Origin: Lachnospiraceae bacterium C1.1
GTDB taxonomy: Bacteria > Bacillota > Clostridia > Lachnospirales > Lachnospiraceae
Length of the DNA: 64,000 bases
Direction: 5' to 3'
NCBI GenBank assembly: GCA_030434875.1
Contig: JAUISW010000001.1
Location: 2,615,501 to 2,679,500 of the forward strand
Part shown: piece by piece, positions 7,501 through 16,520 of the stretch
How the letters are laid out: every line of letters begins with the position of its first letter
How positions within the stretch are numbered: position 1 is the first letter of the stretch
Made by a program: the position numbers and the translations under genes
Notes under the pieces: generated by a model
Databases searched by the model: none
Seen by the model: the letters and a program-made list of their open reading frames with translations, nothing else
What the model was told of the DNA's origin: nothing

Positions 7501-9365
7501 CCATCCTGTAATTCCTTTACAACTCTAACTGAACCATTTTTAAAGGACTTATCATCATCTTTCAGATAGTCCCTGAAGACTCCATTAGCACTTACTTCTA
7601 TAAGGCCGTTTTTATAACCTGCTATAACAATATTTCCCGAGTCAAGAGTTTCTATAGTCCTTATCCTGTCTCCTTTAAAAAATTCCGTGAGATTATTGCT
7701 TACGCTCACCCCAAGTTTATCATCAATAATGACAAGCCCTTCATCCGTACCGGTATATATGCATCTATTCCATTCAATAACTGCATTTACGACTTCAGAA
7801 TCTACATCAGACAATCTGAACATATCCCTGAAAACAGACTGATTCAGGGAAAGAAGTCCACAGCGTGACGACGTGAACCATATATTTCCCTGATAATCCT
7901 TAAAAATATTATCAACCGCGTTATTAAATTCTCCGGTCTCAATTGTATTTACGCTGCCATCTTCTCCTATATATCCTACTCCACTGTCTGCTGCAATATA
8001 TGTGATACCGGACTTGTCAAAATATAAATTATTTATACGTTCAAAATTCCCGGTATCTATAGAATCCAGATATTCAAAGCCGTTTTTGTTTACAGTAAAC
8101 CTGTCTATTCTTCCTATATCAGTCCCTGCATAAAGTATTCCGTTTTTATCAAACTGGGCAGATACGAACGAATGATTATGAGGCGGATATTCCGAAACAT
8201 AAACGCCTCCTGAAAATAGCATAAGCTTTCCATTTGCACCAACTGTCACTATATTATCATGGTCGTCAGCACAGAACTTCTTCGACTTCTCAGCTTTATC
8301 TTCTATATAAAGAATCTCAAACTTCCCATTTTTATAATCAGCAAGTACTATTCCACAATCAGTTGCTATATAATAAATTCCATTGGAATCCTGAATGATA
8401 TCATTTATAGAATTCGACGGCAATCCGTCTTTAATGGTAAAGGTTGCATACTCCATCGCACTCTTTGCCACAGTAAGTCCGCTGCCATTTGTTCCGATCC
8501 AGAGCCAGCCCTCTTTATCCTTAAATAGAGTGTGGACACTTCTTACCCCCTCCATATGCGTAAGAAGTGTAAATTTGCTTCCATTAAATCTGTAAAGTCC
8601 ACCGTAGGTTCCTATCCATAAAGCACCGTCATCGGTTTCTTCAATATCATTGGCACATCCGCCTGTAAGACCATTACTGCTGTTATAAAATCTTTCAACA
8701 AAATTTATCTTGTTTGAGGCTTCCGCAGACTGAATTGATAAGATTGGCAGAAGGATCGCTGTAAAAATTATGCCAAGAGATATCTTTCCTCCCAGTGCCT
8801 TTTTCAATTCATTTGCCCTTTTCTTCTTTTTGATCTTTTTTATTATCGCCTGACCTATATAATAAATCAGATTGGCTGTAAGTATATCAAGAAAAGATAT
8901 GAAAAGGCTTGCAAAAAGACCGCTTATAAGGCTTGTCCTTAGCATTACATCCAGTTCAGTCATCACGGCATTTGTATATTCAAACGATGTCTGTCCTCCC
9001 ATAAATATGCCATTTATAATCAACAAGAAGGCACTTCTGATAAAAGCGGTCATTGTCGTCATCGTTACCAGATTGCCAAGATTATCCAGATAAAATCCGC
9101 GTTTAGACATCACTCCGACAAAAATTGCGACCGGAATATCCATGACCAGAAAATAAAGTCCTATATTCATGGTAAGATATATACCAAAGCCGGTTAATAT
9201 AGCAACCAAAGTGCCAAAAATCGGTCCTATCGCATAGGAAGCAAAAATGGTTCCCATAACATTTAGATAAGCAGGAATATTATATCTGTATCCCAACCAT
9301 ACGCCAAATATATTCAATCCGACTGCTATAACATATGCAATTATGTATTTTTTAGCTTTGTCCAT
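4551..9365 (-). CDS. Hybrid sensor kinase: ECF-S-like membrane domain, sensor propeller, HisKA, HATPase, REC, HPt
   Basis: In this 1604-aa protein, residues 1-185 are about six membrane helices with the GxxFGxxVAxLTG feel of ECF transporter S-components or related sensor domains. A further helix near 195 leads into two-component regulator propeller repeats (about 225-800), a Y_Y_Y-type beta domain (about 830-910) and a membrane helix (about 925-950). HisKA (MSHEIRTP, His1008), an HATPase_c domain (EGTGLGMS), a receiver (FLDSMMPEMNG, Asp1307) and an HPt domain (VHALKST, His1463) follow. All phosphorelay residues are intact. The propeller and Y_Y_Y arrangement is known from Bacteroides glycan sensors; the membrane module in front is unusual. 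The ribosome site is weak. Confidence 0.88.
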   Translation of the reverse strand: MDKAKKYIIAYVIAVGLNIFGVWLGYRYNIPAYLNVMGTIFASYAIGPIFGTLVAILTGFGIYLTMNIGLYFLVMDIPVAIFVGVMSKRGFYLDNLGNLVTMTTMTAFIRSAFLLIINGIFMGGQTSFEYTNAVMTELDVMLRTSLISGLFASLFISFLDILTANLIYYIGQAIIKKIKKKKRANELKKALGGKISLGIIFTAILLPILSIQSAEASNKINFVERFYNSSNGLTGGCANDIEETDDGALWIGTYGGLYRFNGSKFTLLTHMEGVRSVHTLFKDKEGWLWIGTNGSGLTVAKSAMEYATFTIKDGLPSNSINDIIQDSNGIYYIATDCGIVLADYKNGKFEILYIEDKAEKSKKFCADDHDNIVTVGANGKLMLFSGGVYVSEYPPHNHSFVSAQFDKNGILYAGTDIGRIDRFTVNKNGFEYLDSIDTGNFERINNLYFDKSGITYIAADSGVGYIGEDGSVNTIETGEFNNAVDNIFKDYQGNIWFTSSRCGLLSLNQSVFRDMFRLSDVDSEVVNAVIEWNRCIYTGTDEGLVIIDDKLGVSVSNNLTEFFKGDRIRTIETLDSGNIVIAGYKNGLIEVSANGVFRDYLKDDDKSFKNGSVRVVKELQDGSLIISDDEGLSFIKDREIVKKLRLGRELKSTRVLNITELSNGNILAGTDGDGVLRISNENADGYISTESGLTTSVILRIVENKKGTGCFVLTGSGICFLDENFTVRELNGIPYFNNYDLIMNDDELFILGGAGVYIVDYEDFISNEANLKYTLLDAKDGLPGSLTSNAWNCMAEGRHLLMAGNNGVYELDTKNYKSRIKDYKAELLTIKMNGTERVIFSNDTINIPKGVASLELNICVNNYTRMDPYVRYYMTGVDEKKKEVAQSELESIYYERLPYGLHEFHIEVLNEEGRTVSDKIYKFNKEMETHETYGFKIYFFAMFTLVLVFTVITIVLFSLRSMTKTQKDEHDKVVAKLEREKAQAFERALKSEESANKAKSVFLASMSHEIRTPINAIIGMDTMIMREAKNETIRNYARDIHSASRNLLSLINDILDFSKIESGKFELVLGEYSLSSVVNDLVNMTKPKADSKNLDLKLDIDPEIPERLYGDEVRITQIILNILNNAVKYTEKGSVTFSMHHENVDEQNILLKVSIKDTGIGIREEDIDRLFSPYSRFDEKRNKKIEGTGLGMSITKNLLDIMGSKLEVSSVYGEGSCFSFVIMQPVRSLDKIGDYKSRREEACDEALMDEKFHAPNAEILIVDDVEMNLIVAENLLKRTKVKIETSLSGKKAVEMAKEKKYDIIFLDSMMPEMNGEETMKAIRANCPLNADTPIIVLTAHAVKGAREEYLKMGYTNYLSKPLDAVKLEAMVQSYLPEEKIEIVDPNAVKDEESEAENEEALSVIEKIAEIKGIDAEKGIELAGGEDVYEVICHNFHDTADTRISMLREAYDAKDIKNYTIQVHALKSTARLVGAYELSERAWQLEQAGRESNLEKIEADTEGVIEDYRKFYEEFDRIFNVDEEKPAKDDRPLIAEDDIKANLYDLKELLEAFDFDTAKELMEAFAEYSLPDKFAETYGKLKQAMAEVDRDGAISLIDDYMKETN

Positions 9366-9380
9366 GTTCTACAGCTCTTT

Positions 9381-10724
9381 TCATCTGTCAAGATTGTCAA
9401 TGATTCCCATAAATACTTTTACTATCACAGGATCAAACTGACTTCCACTCTTTTCGTTCAGTTCCTGCTTGATCTGTTCTATTGAAAGCCTGTTTCTGTA
9501 TGCCCTGTCAGAATTCATAGCATCGTAAGCATCCGCTACAGATATTATCCTGGCTATGAGTGGGATGTCATCCCCCTTGATCCCCATAGGATATCCGGTT
9601 CCATCATATCTTTCATGATGATACATTGCTCCCTCTGCTACATAAGGAAGTGATACCATTTCCTTTAATAGTTCAGCACCCTTTGTAGGATGGGATTTAA
9701 CCGCTTCATATTCATCTCTGGATAATTTTTCTCCCTTGCGCAATATCTGCTCAGGAATGAAATAGTTACCTATGTCATGTACCATTGCGACATAATAAAC
9801 ATTATCACAATCTGACTTATCCATTCCCATCTCTTCGGCTATCATTCTCGCATACTTTGCCACCCGGTATGAATGATCTTTAGTATATGAATCCTTGATA
9901 TCAGCGATCGAAGCACACAATCTGAAGGATTCCTCGAGCATTCTGTTGCTGCCATAAAGTCTGCCTTCAAAATGCAGAGTAAGAAGCGATACAACCAGCG
10001 AAAATGCAAATATAAGTATCCATATAGCAAAAAGTGAAAGATAAACTATACCTTCGGTTCCTGTAAAGTAAGATTTTTTGATAAAGTAATTTAATGTATA
10101 ATCAGAAAAATCAACCTCTCCGCTCTCTGAATACATTATTATACCTATGCGCGCCTGTCCTATTCCCGACTTACTCGATGAAAGAGGTGACTCTCCCGAC
10201 ACACCGGAGTCATCAGGATGATAGATAAGATAATCGCCCTTTGTCAGCGGTATAAGGAGATCCTGTCCTGCCATGAAATGCTTCAGCGTAACATCTTTTT
10301 CCTCATAATCTCTGAGGTCAATGGTCTGAATATTTTCCTCGCCGTCAATAAACTGATGTATCTCCATCTTTCCGCACCAGGAATTATTAATGAAACAGTC
10401 ATCCTGAATATTAAGTCTTATATACCAGTCTTTCATTATTCCTTCAGAATTATTAGTGACTGCGGCCTCATATATACGGGCATATATGACCTTATCCGGA
10501 AAAGCATTGTCCTTCTCCCATTTGTCAGTAACCTGTCCTCTCGGATGTATATCTATCATTACATCCGTTTCCGTAGAATCAGGTGTGACTTTTCTCTCTA
10601 AAGAATTCTGTCTGTTAACCTCCAGGACATGCAGGACAAATCCCGCAACTATGATACACAATAATATTCCTAAGAATATCATTAACTTTCTTACAACACC
10701 TTTGATCACCCTCAACCTATTCAT
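9381..10724 (-). CDS. Membrane HD-GYP phosphodiesterase
   Basis: Membrane helices near residues 8-33 and 230-252 enclose an extracytoplasmic sensor region of about 190 residues. The cytoplasmic C-terminus is an HD-GYP domain with MVHDIG, HPTKGAELL and HHERYDGTGYP, so it should hydrolyse c-di-GMP. The ATG at 10724 overlaps the TAG of the preceding EAL gene (ATGAATAG) and follows GGGGGAT, whereas a GTG 15 bases upstream lies inside the ribosome site. It is the third gene of the signalling operon. Pairing with an EAL protein gives two different c-di-GMP hydrolases in one transcript. Confidence 0.9.
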   Translation of the reverse strand: MNRLRVIKGVVRKLMIFLGILLCIIVAGFVLHVLEVNRQNSLERKVTPDSTETDVMIDIHPRGQVTDKWEKDNAFPDKVIYARIYEAAVTNNSEGIMKDWYIRLNIQDDCFINNSWCGKMEIHQFIDGEENIQTIDLRDYEEKDVTLKHFMAGQDLLIPLTKGDYLIYHPDDSGVSGESPLSSSKSGIGQARIGIIMYSESGEVDFSDYTLNYFIKKSYFTGTEGIVYLSLFAIWILIFAFSLVVSLLTLHFEGRLYGSNRMLEESFRLCASIADIKDSYTKDHSYRVAKYARMIAEEMGMDKSDCDNVYYVAMVHDIGNYFIPEQILRKGEKLSRDEYEAVKSHPTKGAELLKEMVSLPYVAEGAMYHHERYDGTGYPMGIKGDDIPLIARIISVADAYDAMNSDRAYRNRLSIEQIKQELNEKSGSQFDPVIVKVFMGIIDNLDR

Positions 10725-12102
10725 CCGAGTATCCCCCAATCAGCATTCTTTCTTCAAAAGCCTTCCCTGTAAGAGGCTTGTCAAAATAAAAACCTTGTAT
10801 AACATCACAGCCGAGACTGTCCAGAGTCGCCAGCTGTTCTTTTCTTTCTACGCCTTCTGCCAATACCTCAACATTCAACGCTTTAGCCATTTTAATTATA
10901 TAGTTGAGTATCGTCAGATCCTTTGCATATGCACGATCCACAAATCCTTTATCAATTTTCAGCGTATCAAAAGTAACTTCCCTTAAAAGACTGAGTGATG
11001 AACTTCCGCATCCAAAATCATCTACTGCCACGCGATAACCAAGTCTGTGAAGATTATCTACAAATTCTCCCAGAACACTTATCGGGAACTCATCTATCGT
11101 CTCAGTGATCTCTATTTCGATCATCTTTTTAGGTACATGATATTCATTAACTATCTCATCTATTTCATTCGCCGCATTTTCGTTTGAAAGATTTCGCCTC
11201 GAAAAATTAACTGATATAGTTGGCGGTACTATTCCCTTTGTTATCCATTTTGATATGTCCGCGCATAAATGCCTCAGCATATAAAAATCCATATCACACA
11301 TGAGGTCATTCTGCTCGAGCATTGGTATGAATTTTCCGGGAGAAATCATCTGTCCCTTGTGCTGCCATCTTACCAATGCTTCAGCTCCACAAAGCCTTTT
11401 ATTATGTATATTTACCTTTGGCTGATAATAAACCTTAAACTCATTATTTGCCATTGCAAGGGGAATATCATTTTCAAATCTCTTTCTCTCTTTTATATCC
11501 GAATAAAGCTTTTCCGTCATATAGGTGACGTTGCCCTTTTTAACCATTTTTCCGTAATTCAGAGCCCCGTGAGCTATTGAAATGATTTCTTCTCCGGGCA
11601 TTTTCTGTTCAAGCGGAAAAAATATACCTGATCTGGTAGCTACATTTATACTGTAATTTCTGTCCTCATATTCAATTTCAAATAAATGCTCTTTCAGGTT
11701 TTCAAGGAAATTATCGAGGTTCTGCCTTAAAACCACAGCTATAAACCTGTCTCCGGTCTGTCTTGCCACGATCTCCTCTTTTGTGATGCTTCTCTCGAGC
11801 CATCTCGCATAATCACGCAAAACAAGATTACCAATATCCATTCCATAGCGGTCATTTATAAATCCAAACCTTATGATATCGAAATAAACTATTGCGTAAC
11901 CTTTTATAGTGTTTTTGTCAGAAAGTTCATTCAGGAATTCTATGCATGCGTGCTCATTCAAAAGACCAGTCTGCTGTTCCCTGGTCTTTAATACGTTTCT
12001 TTCTCTTATATGAATCTCATATCTCGAATATATGAAAAAACTCACAATAAAAATTATAAAAAAGAACTCACTGTATTCCTTGAAAAACTCAAAAAAACTC
12101 AT
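10717..12102 (-). CDS. Degenerate GGDEF plus intact EAL c-di-GMP phosphodiesterase
   Basis: One N-terminal membrane helix (FFFIIFIVSFFIY) is followed by a GGDEF-type domain whose active site reads TGDRF, so it should not make c-di-GMP but may bind GTP. The C-terminal EAL domain keeps EALVRW, the VNFS Asn, the EITET Glu, DDFG and AEGVE, so it should be active. I placed the start at ATG 12102 behind AGGGG, although the spacing is long (12 bases); TTG at 12144 would add 14 residues and is possible. It lies close downstream of the chemoreceptor and overlaps the HD-GYP gene. Confidence 0.85.
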   Translation of the reverse strand: MSFFEFFKEYSEFFFIIFIVSFFIYSRYEIHIRERNVLKTREQQTGLLNEHACIEFLNELSDKNTIKGYAIVYFDIIRFGFINDRYGMDIGNLVLRDYARWLERSITKEEIVARQTGDRFIAVVLRQNLDNFLENLKEHLFEIEYEDRNYSINVATRSGIFFPLEQKMPGEEIISIAHGALNYGKMVKKGNVTYMTEKLYSDIKERKRFENDIPLAMANNEFKVYYQPKVNIHNKRLCGAEALVRWQHKGQMISPGKFIPMLEQNDLMCDMDFYMLRHLCADISKWITKGIVPPTISVNFSRRNLSNENAANEIDEIVNEYHVPKKMIEIEITETIDEFPISVLGEFVDNLHRLGYRVAVDDFGCGSSSLSLLREVTFDTLKIDKGFVDRAYAKDLTILNYIIKMAKALNVEVLAEGVERKEQLATLDSLGCDVIQGFYFDKPLTGKAFEERMLIGGYSDE

Positions 12103-12150
12103 GGATTTTTTAATCCCCTCATAATCTGATTTGTAAAAGAACAAATAGAT

Positions 12151-13722
12151 TTAATTTGTAACGAACTTGCTTACCGTATCCTTAAGAGAAGCTGAATAAT
12201 CAGAGAGCTCAGTACTTGATGCCGCACATTCCTCAGATATACCGGAGTTTTCTGTTACAACATCCAGTATAGCCTTTGAGAAGTTGTTGATCTCAAGCAT
12301 ATTTGATTTCTGAGTCTTACTCTGCTCATTTATCTGATTTATGATCTCATTGACCTTTGCCGTGTTTTCTGTAATGCTGTCAAGTGATGCAGCTGCAGTA
12401 TTAACAACCGAAGTGCCATGCTCTATGCTTTCAAGGGTATTTGCAATAAGGTCACGGATAGTCTTTGTAGACTGTGCAGATCCCTCTGCAAGTTCCCTGA
12501 CTTCCTCTGCTACGACAGCAAAACCTTTTCCTGCCTCACCAGCTCTTGCTGCCTCTATAGATGCATTAAGCGAAAGCAGATTTGTCTGGGAGGTGATAGA
12601 ATCAAGTGCTCCAAGTATTAAACGGATCTCCTCTGATGCCTTGCTTATCTCTCCCATAGCATCTACTGCATTGCTCATCCGGACTTTACTTTCTTCAATA
12701 CTCCTTACCGTATTCTCGCCGGATCTTACAGCTTCATCCACATAATTTCCAACCTCTTCATTGAGCTCCATTGTCACGTTGATCTTTTCCTGAAGCTCTC
12801 CTATGCTTCCGGTCTGAGTCATTGCACCGTCCGCAAGGCTCTGTGATACTTTTGAAACCTCATTTGCACTTACCGCAACCTGATCCGCAAGTCTTCCCAT
12901 AGATTGGATATCATTACAGAGTGTGGAACGTATATTTGTAAGATTCTCCTTTATCGGAATATAGTCACCGACATATTCCATATCTGTACTGTCCACAAGA
13001 TTACCTTCTGCCATGGTACTGAGATTAGAATCTATGTCATGGACATACTCCGTAAGAGATGATTTCATTTTGTTAAGGAGGTCATACATCGCTCCTATCT
13101 CATCATCCCTTTCATAATTAAAATCTATAAGAAGGCTTCCATTGGCAAGCTTATCAACATCCTCTTCAAGACCGTAAATAGGCTTAACAACGCGTTCATC
13201 AAATACCTGATAAACGTTTTTCAAAATTATGGCTACGGAAATTGCAAATGCAATCAGCATTACATAAAGAATTCCGGCTAATACGTCAACCACAAGCTGG
13301 GCAGAACTTACCATATCATTAGTAAGCCCGAAATATGTTTCGGATTTTTCAAGAAGCGCTGCTCCGTCACCTGTTGATTTATAATCTTCTATAGCCGGCT
13401 TTATTTCATTATTCCAGTAATCCTCGACCGTTGTACGCTTTTTTCCAAACGATCCAAGATGCATGGCTCCCTTTAGCTTAGTGAGCATACTGTCCATTTT
13501 TCCTATAGCCTCGGTCGCATCAGATCCCGCAAATACCTGCTTTATGGCTCTCTGACTGCCTCCACGGACTATACCCGCATTATTAACAACTGCTGTATAT
13601 TGTGTAAAAAGAAATAGACATGCCATTAAAACAACCACTACGACCGTAATGATCACAAAAACCTTCTGAAGCTTAGTGAGAATAAGATAGGCAATAGAAT
13701 TTTTGTTCAGCTTGCTCCTCAT
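12151..13722 (-). CDS. Methyl-accepting chemotaxis protein, short sensor domain
   Basis: Helices near residues 17-40 and 150-180 flank a small extracellular domain of about 110 residues. A HAMP linker and a long signalling coil follow, with the conserved hairpin tip [19 protein letters not shown] (near residue 400). It should control CheA through CheW. ATG at 13722 is used because GGGGG lies eight bases upstream; the TTG at 13737 is within that site. It heads a five-gene operon with EAL, HD-GYP, hybrid kinase and response regulator genes, an unusual link between chemotaxis input and second-messenger output. Confidence 0.9.
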   Translation of the reverse strand: MRSKLNKNSIAYLILTKLQKVFVIITVVVVVLMACLFLFTQYTAVVNNAGIVRGGSQRAIKQVFAGSDATEAIGKMDSMLTKLKGAMHLGSFGKKRTTVEDYWNNEIKPAIEDYKSTGDGAALLEKSETYFGLTNDMVSSAQLVVDVLAGILYVMLIAFAISVAIILKNVYQVFDERVVKPIYGLEEDVDKLANGSLLIDFNYERDDEIGAMYDLLNKMKSSLTEYVHDIDSNLSTMAEGNLVDSTDMEYVGDYIPIKENLTNIRSTLCNDIQSMGRLADQVAVSANEVSKVSQSLADGAMTQTGSIGELQEKINVTMELNEEVGNYVDEAVRSGENTVRSIEESKVRMSNAVDAMGEISKASEEIRLILGALDSITSQTNLLSLNASIEAARAGEAGKGFAVVAEEVRELAEGSAQSTKTIRDLIANTLESIEHGTSVVNTAAASLDSITENTAKVNEIINQINEQSKTQKSNMLEINNFSKAILDVVTENSGISEECAASSTELSDYSASLKDTVSKFVTN

Positions 13723-13898
13723 ATAGAATACCCCCAAAAGTTTTCATCCGCAAGCGATAGCGGACTTATTAAATTAAAAAACTACATATATTTAAACCTT
13801 ACCACATAAGATATGGTTTTTTCTATAATGTGCCTTAAAAAGTGCAGTAACAAAAGTATTTTTATCTGTGCAATATCTTGGCTGATATTCTATAAAAA
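13723..13898. other. Leader region of the signalling operon
   Basis: A small hairpin TCCGC/GCGGA lies at 13747-13764 in the presumed 5' leader. The rest is AT-rich and must hold the operon promoter, but no consensus -35/-10 pair or sigma-28 box stands out. Confidence 0.4.
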
Positions 13899-13927
13899 AG
13901 AGACGATTCTGATACGAACCGTCTCTG
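13899..13927 (-). terminator. Terminator of the TRAP transporter operon
   Basis: AGAGACG and CGTCTCT pair around a loop; on the minus strand they are followed by TTTTTTATAG. Confidence 0.8.
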
Positions 13928-13941
13928 CCTTCTCTCTTTAT

Positions 13942-14535
13942 TTACTTCAAAATATCATAAAGTATATCCACACATTTATCCATGCCTATGTCACCTGTAT
14001 TAAGGCTGATGTCATAATCTATGATCATTCCTGGCTGGCGTTTGGTGTACATCTTGTAAAAGTTATCTCTTTCAGAATCACGCTTTTCAACGTATTTTCT
14101 TATATCCATTTTGCCATACTCTTTGAGCTCTTCAGCCCTTTTAATTCTTTTCTCTATATCAGCAAAGAGAAAAATATCGAATGATGGGATATTGGCCAGG
14201 TTAAATATTATATTTGAGCAGCGTCCAACTATTATGCAGGGTTCTGAAACGATCTCCATCATCATTTTTACCTGGGCATCAAATATTGCATCATATGAAC
14301 TGCTGTAGGCTGAAGAATTTCTAAGGAGTCTGTTGAATAATCCTGAGAAATAACTTATTTCCTCGCCTTCTTCTTTTATCTCATCCTCTGAAAAGCCGCT
14401 TTTTTCGGCAGTCAGCCTTACGATGTCCTTATCATAAAATGGAATTCCGAGTTTTTCGGAAAGCCCTCTTGCAACAGTTCTTCCGCCGGCACCATACTGT
14501 CTGCCTATTGTAACAACCTTATATTTTGAATTCAT
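13942..14535 (-). CDS. Cytidylate-kinase-like family protein
   Basis: The 197-aa protein has a P-loop variant GRQYGAGGRTVARGLS at its N-terminus, then IPFYDKDIV and a lid-like region, all typical of the cytidylate kinase-like family (Pfam Cytidylate_kin2). Those proteins are common in Firmicutes and distinct from Cmk. Substrate and role are not established. Its ATG overlaps the stop codon of the TRAP permease (TAATG), so the two are translationally coupled, which suggests a role tied to the transported compound. A strong terminator follows. Confidence 0.8.
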   Translation of the reverse strand: MNSKYKVVTIGRQYGAGGRTVARGLSEKLGIPFYDKDIVRLTAEKSGFSEDEIKEEGEEISYFSGLFNRLLRNSSAYSSSYDAIFDAQVKMMMEIVSEPCIIVGRCSNIIFNLANIPSFDIFLFADIEKRIKRAEELKEYGKMDIRKYVEKRDSERDNFYKMYTKRQPGMIIDYDISLNTGDIGMDKCVDILYDILK

Positions 14536-16499
14536 TACGCCTTTACCCCCATTTTGCTTATCCTGTTACTCCTTATCTTCTGAATTATACATCCTGCCCC
14601 AACAAGCGCCAGCCCCACAAAGTCCGTGAGATGATTTGGATCTATCATACATATTCCGCCTACAAGAAGTAAGAGTCTTTCTGCAATGATCATGTTTGTA
14701 AAGAGATAACCCTCAAGTGCTGCTGAGATTCCAAATATTCCAATGAATGAGGTGCACGCTATCAGAACAACTCCTGCAGCACTGGTATCTATAAGCAGAA
14801 GTGCCGGATTCATGCAGAATACATAAGGTACTATGAAAACCGCGATCGCAAGTCTTGACGCATTGAAGGCTGTTTTCATCGGATTTGACTTTGCTATAGC
14901 CGATCCTGCATAGGCCGCAAGTGCTACAGGCGGTGTGATATCCGCAACTATTCCGAAATAAAATACAAAGAAATGTGCTGCAAGTGCAGGTACGCCCATT
15001 CTTACAAGTATCGGAGCAGTTGTTGCTGCCATGATACAGTAGTTAGCCGTTGTAGGTACTCCCATTCCAAGTACGATACAGCAAAGCATTGTAAGGAGGA
15101 GTGCGATTATAAGTTTATCGCCTGCAACTGAAATGATCGCATTGATAAGTTCATTTGCAAGTCCTGTCATTGTTATGCAACCTGAAATTATACCGGCAAC
15201 ACCACAGGCTGCAGCTACTGTTATAGCTCCTTTTCCGCCTGTTACCAATGCATCAAATATCTTAGCCGGAGTTATACGATTGTCTTTATTAAAGAGACTT
15301 ACTACTATCGTAAGTAATATTGCAAAGCTTGCTGCTCTCTGCATTGTCATCATGTTTCCTGATACCCATACGACAAGCATTACCAGCGGAAGTAAGAGAT
15401 AGAGCTTCTTAATTATATTTCCGATCTTTGGAAGTTCTTCTTTCGGAATTCCCGAAAGATTAAGTTTCTTAGCTTCGAGGTGAACTGCTATAAATATTCC
15501 TGCGAAATAAAGTACTGCCGGGATTATCGCCCTGCTTATTATATCCGCATAGGGAACGCCAACGAAGTCAGCCATAAGGAAAGCTGCCGCTCCCATTATA
15601 GGAGGCATTATCTGTCCGCCTGTTGATGATGCTGCCTCTATGGCACCTGCGAATTCAGCACGGTATCCTGTCTTTTTCATCATCGGGATAGTTACTGATC
15701 CTGTTGTAACGGTATTTCCAACCGACGAACCGGAAACCATTCCGCAAAGAGCTGAGGAAATTACGGCTACCTTTGCAGGACCGCCTGCATATTTACCTGC
15801 TACGCAGTTTGCCATTTCGATAAAGAAATTTGATATTCCTGTCTTCTCTAAGAAGCCGCCGAATATTATAAATACTACAATATATTTTGAACATACGCTT
15901 ACTGGTGTTGCAAATATACCTTCTTTTGTATAAAAAAGATTTCTTACAAGGTACTTTACTCTGCCGAAAAACTCCGGATTTGTAAGACCAAAGCTTAATG
16001 CATATATGATAAAGAATCCTGCTACCAGCAATATCGGTATACCTACGCATCGTCTGGTTACTTCTATAAGGGCAAGTACGGCAACTATACCTATGATTAT
16101 CTGATAGGTATGAAATCTCGTTCCCTGCTGAATTATAGAATTTGCATTAAAGGTAAAGTAAAGGTAAGAGCCTGTTCCCAGGATCATCATAACTATATCG
16201 TACCAGGGCATATGATTTGGCTTTGTAACACCTTTTTTTATTGGATAAAGCAGAAAGCCCATGAGGATTATCAATGCAAGAAATGATGTAAGTCTTATTT
16301 CTTCCAGAAATGTTGCAAAAAGTGTTACGTAAATGCACCAAATGGAAAAAGCTGCTATTACAAATCTTATTATCTTCTGGGCATTACCGGTCCACACACG
16401 GGTATTGCTCTCTCTGTCATATTTTCTCATTACAGCATCGATCGATGCCTGTGCCTGACTGGCATTGTTCGGACTGTTACTTTTATTCTGATGGATCAA
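14535..16499 (-). CDS. TRAP transporter fused permease, TAXI type
   Basis: This 654-aa, multi-helix protein fuses the small (DctQ-like) and large (DctM-like) TRAP membrane subunits. Typical DctM segments are GMVSGSSVGNTVTTGSVTIP, STGGQIMPPIMGAAAF and LGMGVPTTANYCIMAA. It would import an organic anion with Na+ or H+, fed by the TAXI binding protein encoded 21 bases upstream. The start is probably TTG at 16497-16499 behind GGAGAGG. Substrates of TAXI systems are mostly unknown; dicarboxylates or amino acids are possible. Confidence 0.92.
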   Translation of the reverse strand: MIHQNKSNSPNNASQAQASIDAVMRKYDRESNTRVWTGNAQKIIRFVIAAFSIWCIYVTLFATFLEEIRLTSFLALIILMGFLLYPIKKGVTKPNHMPWYDIVMMILGTGSYLYFTFNANSIIQQGTRFHTYQIIIGIVAVLALIEVTRRCVGIPILLVAGFFIIYALSFGLTNPEFFGRVKYLVRNLFYTKEGIFATPVSVCSKYIVVFIIFGGFLEKTGISNFFIEMANCVAGKYAGGPAKVAVISSALCGMVSGSSVGNTVTTGSVTIPMMKKTGYRAEFAGAIEAASSTGGQIMPPIMGAAAFLMADFVGVPYADIISRAIIPAVLYFAGIFIAVHLEAKKLNLSGIPKEELPKIGNIIKKLYLLLPLVMLVVWVSGNMMTMQRAASFAILLTIVVSLFNKDNRITPAKIFDALVTGGKGAITVAAACGVAGIISGCITMTGLANELINAIISVAGDKLIIALLLTMLCCIVLGMGVPTTANYCIMAATTAPILVRMGVPALAAHFFVFYFGIVADITPPVALAAYAGSAIAKSNPMKTAFNASRLAIAVFIVPYVFCMNPALLLIDTSAAGVVLIACTSFIGIFGISAALEGYLFTNMIIAERLLLLVGGICMIDPNHLTDFVGLALVGAGCIIQKIRSNRISKMGVKA

Positions 16500-16520
16500 T
16501 TTTTTCCTCTCCTTATTATT

